DNA of 58,308 bases from a candidate division WOR-3 bacterium. GTDB taxonomy: Bacteria > Hydrothermota > Hydrothermia > Hydrothermales > JAJRUZ01. The notes under the pieces were generated by a model. That model was not told the origin of the DNA. It made no database searches and was given only the letters and a program-made list of their open reading frames with translations. The stretch's first letter is position 1; each line of letters opens with the position of its first letter. This document shows, piece by piece, positions 48,280 to 55,884 of this stretch. The stretch is from contig JBDRZL010000013.1 of the NCBI GenBank assembly GCA_039803925.1, positions 1 to 58,308 on the forward strand, read 5' to 3'. Position numbers and translations under genes: made by a program.

Positions 48280-49436
48280 GATACAATACAAAACTTATTC
48301 ATATTGGTGAAGAACCAAATTTAAAGGAAGGTGGATATGGTGATGTAGTTATTCCGATTCACCTTTCAACAACTTTTGCAAGAAGGGAAGCAGAAAAACC
48401 AACAGGAGGTTATGAATACTCAAGAACAGGTAACCCTACAAGAGATTCTCTTGAAAAAAAACTTGCTATTCTTGAAAATGCAAAGTTTGCTCTTGCTTTT
48501 TCTTCAGGAATGGCTGCGGAAAGCACCTTACTTTTAACCCTTTTAAAATCAGGTGATCATATAATTGCCTTTGATGATTTATATGGTGGAACAAAGAGGC
48601 TTTTTAAAATTTTAAGTGAAAATTATAATATTGAAGTAGGTTATGTGGATGCAAGGTTTTTGGATAATGTTAAAAGGGCAATAAAGAAAAATACAAGATT
48701 GATATGGCTTGAAAGTCCCACAAATCCCCTTATGAAATTGTGTGATATAAAAGAAATATCAAAAATTGCAAAAGAAAATAATGTTATAACAATCCTTGAT
48801 AACACCTTTTTAAGCCCTGTTTTTCAGAAACCACTTGAACTTGGTGCTGATATTGTTATTCACAGTACTACAAAGTATATAAACGGCCACTCAGATTCTG
48901 TTGGAGGAGCAATTATGCTTAATGATGAAAAAATTTATGAAAAATTAAAATTCAATCAGAATGCAATTGGTGCAATCCTATCACCCTTTGATTCCTATAT
49001 GGTAATAAGGGGTATAAAAACTTTAACTTTAAGGATGTTAAAACATGAAGAAAATGCAAAAAAAATTGCTGAGTTTCTTGAAAATCACCCTAAAGTAGAA
49101 AAGGTTTATTACCCTGGTTTAAAATCCCACCCCCAACACGAACTTGCCTTAAAGCAAATGAAAGGTTTTGGCGGTATGCTTTCCTTTGAGATAAAGGGAA
49201 AATTAGAAGATGCCAAAAAATTTGTTGAAAGTTTAAAAATATTTTCCCTTGCTGAATCTCTTGGAGGTGTTGAATCCCTTATAGAAATTCCTTATATTAT
49301 GACACACGCCTCTCTATCAGAGGAAGAAAAAAAGAAAGTAGGTATAAGAGAAAATCTGATAAGGGTTTCAGTTGGTATAGAGGATGTTGAGGATCTTATA
49401 GAGGATTTAGAAATTGCTTTTTCTAAGATTTCATAA
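48276..49436 (+). CDS. cystathionine gamma-synthase/gamma-lyase family PLP enzyme
   Basis: A 386-residue fold type I PLP enzyme. It has GGYEYSRTGNPTRDSLE, ALAFSSGMAAESTLL, DDLYGGTKRLF, WLESPTNPLMKLCDI, the PLP Lys200 in IHSTTKYINGHSDSVGG, and SLGGVESLIEIPYIMTHAS. Start 48276 is chosen over the in-frame ATG at 48252 because AAGGAGAAA lies just upstream and the protein then begins at the conserved MRYNTKLIHIGE. It overlaps the upstream gene by 4 bp. Together they would interconvert homocysteine and cysteine; the sequence cannot tell synthase from lyase. Confidence 0.93.
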   Translation: MRYNTKLIHIGEEPNLKEGGYGDVVIPIHLSTTFARREAEKPTGGYEYSRTGNPTRDSLEKKLAILENAKFALAFSSGMAAESTLLLTLLKSGDHIIAFDDLYGGTKRLFKILSENYNIEVGYVDARFLDNVKRAIKKNTRLIWLESPTNPLMKLCDIKEISKIAKENNVITILDNTFLSPVFQKPLELGADIVIHSTTKYINGHSDSVGGAIMLNDEKIYEKLKFNQNAIGAILSPFDSYMVIRGIKTLTLRMLKHEENAKKIAEFLENHPKVEKVYYPGLKSHPQHELALKQMKGFGGMLSFEIKGKLEDAKKFVESLKIFSLAESLGGVESLIEIPYIMTHASLSEEEKKKVGIRENLIRVSVGIEDVEDLIEDLEIAFSKIS

Positions 49437-51297
49437 TCCTCATTGAGTTTAAAATTGCAATAATAGAGACGCCCATATCAGCAAAAACTGCTTCCCACAT
49501 TTTGGCAATTCCAATTGAACCTAAGTATATAAAAAGTACCTTTATTAAAATTGCGAAGATGATGTTCATAAAAACTATATTTTTAGTTTTCTTTGAAATT
49601 GAGAAAAGCTTTTTTATTTTTGATAAATTGTCATCCATTATAACAATATCTGAACTTTCAATTGCAGCATCCTGGCCCATAGCTCCCATTGCGATTCCCA
49701 CATCTGAAACTGCTATGGCAGCAGCATCATTTATTCCATCTCCAAGAAAAGCAACTTTATGACTATTTTTTAAATTTTCTATTTCTTTAACTTTTTCTTC
49801 TGGTAAAAGTTCCGCTTTAAAAAAGTCAAGGTTTAATTTTTTATTTATTTCTTCTGCAACAAATTTTTCATCACCTGTTAACATACCTATTTTAATTTTT
49901 AGTTTTTTTAAATTTTCTATCACCGCTTTTGCTTCCTTTCTGATTTCATCTGAAATAGTTATATATCCAGCATAAACATTATCAATAACTACATGGACAG
50001 TAGTTCCGTCTCCCTTACATGTTTCATGATCTATATTATTTTCATGAAGAAATCTGTCACTTCCAACTAAAACTTTTCTTCCTTTAAATTTAGCCTTTAT
50101 TCCAAGTCCAGGTTTTTCACTGAACTCTTCCATTTCAATATTTTTTATCTCTTTTCCATAATATTCTTTTATTGCTTTTGCAATTGGATGATTTGAATTT
50201 GCTTCTGCATAAGCTGAGATCTCAAGAATTTCTTCCTTTCTAAAGCCATTAAAATTTTTTATATCCCTGACCTTAAAAACACCTTCTGTGAGTGTTCCTG
50301 TTTTATCAAAAAGAAAAAATTTGATTTCATTTAAAATATCAAGGTAATTTGAACCCTTAACAAGAATTCCATTTTTTGAACAGGTCCCTATTCCGACAAA
50401 GTAGGAAAGGGGAACACTTATCACAAGAGCACAGGGACAGGATATAACAAGAAGGACAAGGGCTCTGTAAATTGAATCTCTTATTGTTAGATCAGTTGTT
50501 AAGGGTAAAAGAAAAGCTATAAGAAAACTTATAATTAGAACGAAGGGAGTGTAATATTTTGAGAATTTTGTTATGAATTTTTCAGGATTTGCCTTTTTTT
50601 CCTTTGCTTTTTCAACAAGTTCAAGTATCTTATTTATGCTTGATTCTTTAAATTCTTTTAAAACTTTAATTTCAAGGACACTTTCTTTATTTATAACACC
50701 TGCATTGATTTCATCCCCCTTTTTAAAAAATTTAGGGACTGATTCACCTGTTAAAGGGGATGTATCAACATAGGATTCACCTTTAATTATAATTCCATCA
50801 AGTGGAACTTTTTCTCCTGGTTTGACAATTATAATTTCTCCACTTTTTACTTCTTCTGGTTTTACTCTGACCACAGTATCACCTCTTTTAATATTTGCGA
50901 AGTTTGGTTTAAGTTCAAGGATCTTTTTTATTCTTCTTTTTGATCTCTGAATTGAAATACTTTGTAGAAATTCTCCTACTCTATAAAAAAGGGCAACAAC
51001 AACAGCTTCTTCTACTTCATTTATTAAAATTGCGCCAATAGTAGCAACAGACATTAAAGTGTTTTCATCAAAAAAATTCCCCTTTAAGATATTTCTTATT
51101 GCTCTTCTTATTATTGGCTCACCTGAAATTATATAGGCAATTAAAAGTACTATTTTCTTCGAAATTAATATACCTGATAAAAATAAAATTAAGGAAATTG
51201 AAATTACAATTATTTCCTTAAGATTTTTTCTTTTTTCTTCTAAATCTTCCTTTTTTATTTCAATTTCACATTTTTCACAACAGTTTTTTCTTTTCAT
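49423..51297 (-). CDS. P1B-type Zn/Cd (CadA/ZntA-like) transporting ATPase
   Basis: A 624-residue P-type ATPase with no full metal-binding domain; instead the N-terminus has NCCEKCEIE, a possible short metal site. Motifs: SPLTGESVP (actuator), SCPCALVIS (CPC metal site), DKTGTLT (phosphorylated Asp), NSNHPIAKAI (HP), GDGINDAAA. The last helices carry IKVLFIYL and WEAVFADMGVSIIAILNS, with the Lys and Asp typical of Zn/Cd/Pb pumps. It exports divalent soft metals to the periplasm. It starts 1 nt after the repressor gene, so it is under that repressor's control. It is convergent with the PLP gene (14-bp overlap). Confidence 0.93.
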   Translation of the reverse strand: MKRKNCCEKCEIEIKKEDLEEKRKNLKEIIVISISLILFLSGILISKKIVLLIAYIISGEPIIRRAIRNILKGNFFDENTLMSVATIGAILINEVEEAVVVALFYRVGEFLQSISIQRSKRRIKKILELKPNFANIKRGDTVVRVKPEEVKSGEIIIVKPGEKVPLDGIIIKGESYVDTSPLTGESVPKFFKKGDEINAGVINKESVLEIKVLKEFKESSINKILELVEKAKEKKANPEKFITKFSKYYTPFVLIISFLIAFLLPLTTDLTIRDSIYRALVLLVISCPCALVISVPLSYFVGIGTCSKNGILVKGSNYLDILNEIKFFLFDKTGTLTEGVFKVRDIKNFNGFRKEEILEISAYAEANSNHPIAKAIKEYYGKEIKNIEMEEFSEKPGLGIKAKFKGRKVLVGSDRFLHENNIDHETCKGDGTTVHVVIDNVYAGYITISDEIRKEAKAVIENLKKLKIKIGMLTGDEKFVAEEINKKLNLDFFKAELLPEEKVKEIENLKNSHKVAFLGDGINDAAAIAVSDVGIAMGAMGQDAAIESSDIVIMDDNLSKIKKLFSISKKTKNIVFMNIIFAILIKVLFIYLGSIGIAKMWEAVFADMGVSIIAILNSMRIMKS

Positions 51298-51298
51298 T

Positions 51299-51574
51299 TT
51301 ATTTTAAAAATTTAAAAATTGTTTCCGTAAGTTCCTCAATAATTGCCTCTTTATTTATATTTCTTTTAAAAGATTGGGATACATGAAGCTTTATGTGGGA
51401 TTCCATTATAATAAGTGCCACCTTTTCAAGTGCCCTTTTTGCTGCATTTATCTGATTTATAATTTCAGGACACTCCCTTCTTTCTTCTATCATTTTAATT
51501 ATTCCTTGAATTTGACCTTCTATTTTTTTTATTCTTGGAAGCACTTCTTCCTTTGTTTTTTCATCCAGTTTCAT
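51299..51574 (-). CDS. CsoR/RcnR-family metal-sensing repressor
   Basis: A 91-residue all-helical DUF156 repressor (EEVLPRIKKIEGQIQGIIKMIEERREC ... NQINAAKRALEKVALIIMESHIKLHV). Ligand positions are Cys35, His60 and His64. Position 64 is His as in the Ni/Co sensor RcnR, whereas copper-sensing CsoR has Cys there. RcnR's His3 is absent. The sensed metal is thus more likely divalent (Zn, Ni, Co, Cd) than Cu(I), fitting the Zn/Cd pump encoded next. It lies between copA and the Zn/Cd pump with its own promoter and an operator-like repeat. Confidence 0.92.
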   Translation of the reverse strand: MKLDEKTKEEVLPRIKKIEGQIQGIIKMIEERRECPEIINQINAAKRALEKVALIIMESHIKLHVSQSFKRNINKEAIIEELTETIFKFLK

Positions 51575-51585
51575 TTTTTCCTCCT

Positions 51586-51604
51586 TATACCTTATGGGGG
51601 TATA
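51586..51604. promoter_or_regulatory. CsoR/RcnR-type operator
   Basis: Inverted repeat TATACC (51586-51591) / GGTATA (51599-51604) around a G-tract (GGGGG at 51596-51600). On the coding strand it reads TATACCCCCATAAGGTATA, like known operators of CsoR/RcnR repressors. It lies between the -10 box and the repressor's Shine-Dalgarno sequence, so bound repressor would block its own promoter and that of the Zn/Cd pump. Confidence 0.75.
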
Positions 51605-51609
51605 GGGTA

Positions 51610-51638
51610 ATTATAATATAAAATTTTTAGATTTTCAA
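51610..51638 (-). promoter_or_regulatory. promoter of the repressor and Zn/Cd pump genes
   Basis: On the minus strand TTGAAA (51633-51638), 17-bp spacer, TATAAT (51610-51615). The -35 box lies in the last codons of copA, so the pair can be transcribed apart from copA. Confidence 0.75.
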
Positions 51639-53870
51639 AGAAGGTTTATATTTTTTTAGAAGCAGAGAGTTCGTTACAACTGATATAGAGCTTAAGGCCA
51701 TTGCTGCTGCTGACCATTCTGGTCTGAAAGGCACTCTAAATAATAAATAAAATAGTCCTGCTGCAAAGGGAATCAGTATTAAATTATAAATCAAAGCCCA
51801 GAATATATTCTGTTTTATTTTGTTTAAGGTTTTAATAGAAAGTTCCATTGCAATTATAACATCTCTTAAATCATCCCTTAAAAGCACTATATCACCACTT
51901 TCAATTGCTATATCAGTTCCAGAACCTAAAGCAATTCCTACATCCGCCTGTGTTAATGCAGGTGAATCATTTATACCATCTCCAATAAAAGCAACAATTT
52001 CTCCTTTTTTCTGAAGTTCCTTTACTTTCTCCCTTTTTTCATGGGGTAAAACTTCTGCTATTACATTATCAATAGAAAGTTTTCTCGCAACCGCTTCAGC
52101 AGATTTTTTTGTGTCACCTGTAATCATATAAACCTTTTTCTTCTTTTTTTTGAGATAGGAAATTATTTCTTTAGCATTTTCTTTTATTTTATCACTAACT
52201 GCTATTATCCCCTTTATTTTACCATCAATTGCTACTAAAAGCAGAGTTTTTGCCTCTTCTTCCAGTTTTTCTATTTCTTTTTCTATATGTTCATTTATTT
52301 CAATTTTTATCTCCCTTAAAAAATTTTTATTTCCAACATAAACTTCTTTTCCCTTGATTATTGCTCTTATACCTTTCCCAGGAAAGCTTTCAAATTTTTC
52401 AGGTTCTATTAAGTTTATTTTAATTTTTTCAGTGTAATTTAAAATAGATTTTGCAAGTGGATGCTCTGAATTTTTTTCAGCAGATGCAGCATAAAGTATA
52501 AGTTCTTCCTCCTTTATATTATTAAATGTTATAACACTTTCAACTTCTGGTTTTCCTTTTGTTAATGTTCCGGTTTTGTCAAAAATTATTGTATTAATTT
52601 TCTTTAAGGTTTCAAGAGCTTCACCATTTCTTATAAGTATTCCAAGTTCAGCACCTTTTCCTATTCCTGCAGTTATTGCAGTAGGAGTTGCGAGACCAAA
52701 AGCGCAGGGACAGGCTATGACAAGAACAGATATAAGAGATATAAAGGCAAATAGGGAGGGTGGCATTATATTAACATTTCCAAAAAATCTCCAGAAAATG
52801 TAAGAGAAAATTGCTATAATAAGGACAACAGGAATAAAATATATTACAATTCTGTCAGCAAGTTTTTGTACCTGTGGTTTTGTATACTGAGCTTCTTCAA
52901 CAAGTTTTATAACCTGTGAGAGGAATGTTTCTTTAAAATCTTTTGTAACAGTAATTTTTAAATAACCATTCTGATTTATAGTTCCACCTATAACTTCATC
53001 ACCTTTTTTCTTAAATTCAGGAATTGGTTCACCCCTTACCATTGATTCATCAAGGAAACTCTCTCCTTCTATTACAATTCCATCAGTTGGTATTTTTTCA
53101 CCAGGTTTAACTAACAAAATATCTCCTGGTTTAACTTCTTTTATTGGAATTTTTAACTCTTTACCATCTTTTAAAACCGTTGCCTCTTTTGGTCTTAAAT
53201 CTATAAGTTTTTTTATAGCTTCACCTGTTCTATTTTTTGCTAAATTTTCAAGGAGTCTTCCAAGGGTTAAAAAGGCTGCAAGGAGTACGCTCGCTTCATA
53301 AAAATTATAGTTTTCTGGAATAATTTTAAAAGTAGCAAGAAGGCTTGAAAAAAAGCTTGAGCCTATTCCGATAGCATACATAACATCCATATTTAAATCT
53401 TTATTTTTAATTCCATTTAAGGCTTTTTTAAAAATTGGACCCCCTACATATACCATAAGGGGAGCTGCTATTAATAACTGAAGGAAAAGTAAACCTTTAA
53501 AATTTTTGAAGTTTAGCCCCAAATATTCACCATACATTAAGAATAAAAGTAAAATTCCGCCACCAAATCCTATATAAACTCTTTTTTTAAGTTTATCTAT
53601 GTATTTCTTTTTTTCTTTTTCATCTATTTCATAACTTTCATCAGAGGAAATTCCGAGAAATTTATAACCTATATCATTAATTCTTTTTTTTATGTTATCT
53701 ATTTTTAAAAAATTTTCATCATAAGTAATTATTGCGCTTTCAGTTGCTAAATTTACATTAACATTCAAAATTCCCTTTAAGTTTTTTAAAGAGTTCTCTA
53801 CTCTCCTTACACAACTTGCACAGGTCATTCCACCAATTTTTATTTTTATTTGTTTTTTCTTATTTTCCAT
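51627..53870 (-). CDS. copA: Cu(I)-transporting P1B-type ATPase
   Basis: A 747-residue copper pump. It has an N-terminal heavy-metal-associated domain with GMTCASC, the CPC motif in IACPCAFGLATPTA, DKTGTLTKGKPEVE, the NSEHPLAKSI HP motif and GDGINDSPALTQADVG. The last two helices carry YNLILIPFAAG and MALSSISVVTNS, the Cu(I)-specific YN and MxxSS ligands. It expels Cu(I) from the cytoplasm. Start 53870 is preferred over an upstream ATG at 53975 since the protein then begins MENKKKQIKIKIGGMTC and the promoter TTGTAT (53899-53904), 17 bp, TAAAAT (53876-53881) ends 5 nt before it, a leaderless start. Confidence 0.95.
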   Translation of the reverse strand: MENKKKQIKIKIGGMTCASCVRRVENSLKNLKGILNVNVNLATESAIITYDENFLKIDNIKKRINDIGYKFLGISSDESYEIDEKEKKKYIDKLKKRVYIGFGGGILLLFLMYGEYLGLNFKNFKGLLFLQLLIAAPLMVYVGGPIFKKALNGIKNKDLNMDVMYAIGIGSSFFSSLLATFKIIPENYNFYEASVLLAAFLTLGRLLENLAKNRTGEAIKKLIDLRPKEATVLKDGKELKIPIKEVKPGDILLVKPGEKIPTDGIVIEGESFLDESMVRGEPIPEFKKKGDEVIGGTINQNGYLKITVTKDFKETFLSQVIKLVEEAQYTKPQVQKLADRIVIYFIPVVLIIAIFSYIFWRFFGNVNIMPPSLFAFISLISVLVIACPCAFGLATPTAITAGIGKGAELGILIRNGEALETLKKINTIIFDKTGTLTKGKPEVESVITFNNIKEEELILYAASAEKNSEHPLAKSILNYTEKIKINLIEPEKFESFPGKGIRAIIKGKEVYVGNKNFLREIKIEINEHIEKEIEKLEEEAKTLLLVAIDGKIKGIIAVSDKIKENAKEIISYLKKKKKKVYMITGDTKKSAEAVARKLSIDNVIAEVLPHEKREKVKELQKKGEIVAFIGDGINDSPALTQADVGIALGSGTDIAIESGDIVLLRDDLRDVIIAMELSIKTLNKIKQNIFWALIYNLILIPFAAGLFYLLFRVPFRPEWSAAAMALSSISVVTNSLLLKKYKPSLKI

Positions 53871-53875
53871 TTTAT

Positions 53876-53904
53876 ATTTTACCTTGATTATGCTTAAAAT
53901 ACAA
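53876..53904 (-). promoter_or_regulatory. copA promoter (leaderless type)
   Basis: On the minus strand TTGTAT (53899-53904), 17-bp spacer, TAAAAT (53876-53881), 5 nt before the ATG at 53870. It overlaps the divergent promoter of the SpoIID-domain gene. Confidence 0.65.
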
Positions 53905-53912
53905 GATATAAA
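53884..53912 (+). promoter_or_regulatory. promoter of the SpoIID-domain gene
   Basis: TTGATT (53884-53889), 17-bp spacer, TATAAA (53907-53912). The leader of about 20 nt holds a strong Shine-Dalgarno GGGGAGG. It overlaps face-to-face with the copA promoter, so the two may exclude each other. Confidence 0.6.
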
Positions 53913-53937
53913 TATTTTATAAAGGGGAGGTAAAAAT

Positions 53938-55884
53938 ATGCTTTTAAGTTTAATTATTATATCTTTTGCTTCCAAACTTGAGAAAGGTAAAATAGTTTTA
54001 AGAACGGAAAATGCATATACAGGTTATGTGATACCTGCGGAAATAAAGGTTTTTAAAAATGGGAATTTAAAGGTTAAGGTAAAAACTGATGGATTATATA
54101 CTTTCTCCTTACCTTCAGGAGAATATGAGTTTTATTTTTACTCAGAAGGTTATTCACCTATTGAAACTTATTTTTTCATTACTCCTCAAGAAAGTTTAAA
54201 TGTATCGGTTTATCTTTCTCCATTAAAAAAAGAAAATTTATTTTTACCTGAAAGAGAAGGGTTAACAGGAATTCGCGGATATGTATCTGATGAAAAGGGT
54301 TTTCCTTTGAGGGATGTTGAAGTTCTTTTTAAAGGAAAAGATTTAAAAACAATTACAGATGAAAAAGGAATATTTGAATTCTGGATAGAATTACCTGAAA
54401 GAGATTATTCTTCTCTTGACGAAATTCCGAGAGACACGGTAGTTTTGGAACTTAAAGGTTATAAAAAAGTTAAAAGGGAAATCTTTTTGATTCCGGAAAA
54501 TTTAATATTAAAGATAAAGATGAAAAAAGGGAAAGGTGAAGAGATAATACCTGAAATAAGAGGAAAAGGAACAGGTGAAGAATTACCCCCTTCTCCTTAT
54601 AGAGGATTTGAAGGTAAAAAAGAGGAGGGACTTTTCAGAACCCTTTTGGATCCGCCTCCTTCAATAAGAGTTGGAAAATCCTGTAGTTGCTGGAACTGTT
54701 CCGATGTTGTTGTTATGGATTTAGAATTTTATGTTTCAAGTGGGCTTGATGATGAATGGATAGCTTCTTGGGGACAGCATACATTAAGGGCTGGCTCAAT
54801 TCCATATAGAAGTTATGGAACATATTATGTGATATATCCCTACAGTCAAAATTATGATATATGTGATAATGCATGCTGTCAGGTATGGGATGGAAGTGAT
54901 ATTTATGCAAGTTGCACCCTTGCTACTTATATTACAAATGGAATTTTATTAGAAAAAAATTCTGATTATGCTCCTTCAGAATATTCTGCTGAAAACAATA
55001 GCTGTGGATGTGGTGATGGAAAGAGTGGAACAGGAACAACCTGGCCATGTATACAAGACTCTGTTTGTGCAGGAACAACTTGCAATGGCCACGGAAGGGG
55101 AATGTGTCAATGGGGTTCAAGAAGATGGGCTTATTATCAGGGAAAGTTATGGAAATGGATTACAAATCACTATTATGAGCCAGGAAATATGTATTTAGCC
55201 TCGCCGATGAAGATAAATTCAGTGAGTGTTTCACAGAATCAACTTACACCTGGTGATACATTTGTAATTTATTATGACATTTATTCCTATTGTGAGAAAA
55301 AGCATGAAAACATTTTGCTTGGTGCTTCCCTTTATAATCCTAATGTAGGATTTATAGATGATCCTCAAAATGATTCTCTTGTTATAATTCCACCTCAATC
55401 AATTACAAGGGAAAGAATATTTGTAATTCCACAGAATACTCCTTATGGTTTATATGACCTCTGGACTGCTTTGTGGATTGATGTGGATGAAGATGGAAAT
55501 ATAACAGGTAATGATCTTGACCTTTACTTATTTATTTTTCAGGGTGCAATAAGTATCCAGCCTGTTGTAATAGAGGAAAAGTTGCCACCCAATTTTTCTT
55601 TAATTTCTAACTTGCCCCGAAAATTTGGATTTGTTAATGTTTCATCAAGTATAGGAGAGCAAAAAATAAATATTATCTTCAGTGTTCCCTCAAAAAGAAA
55701 AGCTAATCTTCAACTTTTTGATATAAAGGGTTCAAAGATTTTAAGTATTTTTGAGAGAAGTTTTGAAAAAGGAATATACAATTATTCATTCAATACAAAA
55801 TTTTTAAAATCAGGAGTTTACTTTTTAATACTTCAAAGTGATAAAAGAGAAAAGGAGAGTATAAAGATTGAGGTTTTTAGATAA
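53938..55884 (+). CDS. secreted SpoIID/LytB-domain protein with Ig-like domains and sorting tail
   Basis: A 648-residue exported protein. A signal-like start is followed by two carboxypeptidase-regulatory-like beta domains (about 20-100 and 112-200: GIRGYVSDEKGFPLRDVEVLFKG). Residues about 245-425 are a SpoIID domain: WGQHTLRAGSIPYRSYGTYYV (the LKAQAVAARSY equivalent), CDNACCQVWDG, ATYITNGILLE, EYSAENN and GHGRGMCQWGSRRWAYYQG. Unusually many Cys (about 14) suggest disulfides. SpoIID domains are lytic transglycosylases acting on denuded peptidoglycan or amidase enhancers. The last about 80 residues (LQLFDIKGSKI ... LKSGVYFLIL ... IKIEVF) resemble a sorting domain. Its stop overlaps the asparagine synthase ATG. 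Confidence 0.85.
   Translation: MLLSLIIISFASKLEKGKIVLRTENAYTGYVIPAEIKVFKNGNLKVKVKTDGLYTFSLPSGEYEFYFYSEGYSPIETYFFITPQESLNVSVYLSPLKKENLFLPEREGLTGIRGYVSDEKGFPLRDVEVLFKGKDLKTITDEKGIFEFWIELPERDYSSLDEIPRDTVVLELKGYKKVKREIFLIPENLILKIKMKKGKGEEIIPEIRGKGTGEELPPSPYRGFEGKKEEGLFRTLLDPPPSIRVGKSCSCWNCSDVVVMDLEFYVSSGLDDEWIASWGQHTLRAGSIPYRSYGTYYVIYPYSQNYDICDNACCQVWDGSDIYASCTLATYITNGILLEKNSDYAPSEYSAENNSCGCGDGKSGTGTTWPCIQDSVCAGTTCNGHGRGMCQWGSRRWAYYQGKLWKWITNHYYEPGNMYLASPMKINSVSVSQNQLTPGDTFVIYYDIYSYCEKKHENILLGASLYNPNVGFIDDPQNDSLVIIPPQSITRERIFVIPQNTPYGLYDLWTALWIDVDEDGNITGNDLDLYLFIFQGAISIQPVVIEEKLPPNFSLISNLPRKFGFVNVSSSIGEQKINIIFSVPSKRKANLQLFDIKGSKILSIFERSFEKGIYNYSFNTKFLKSGVYFLILQSDKREKESIKIEVFR

Noticed and set aside
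53871-53975. N-terminal extension of CopA (35 residues from an upstream ATG)
   Set aside because: It would run through the divergent promoters and into the SpoIID gene's start; the ATG at 53870 gives the conserved N-terminus.
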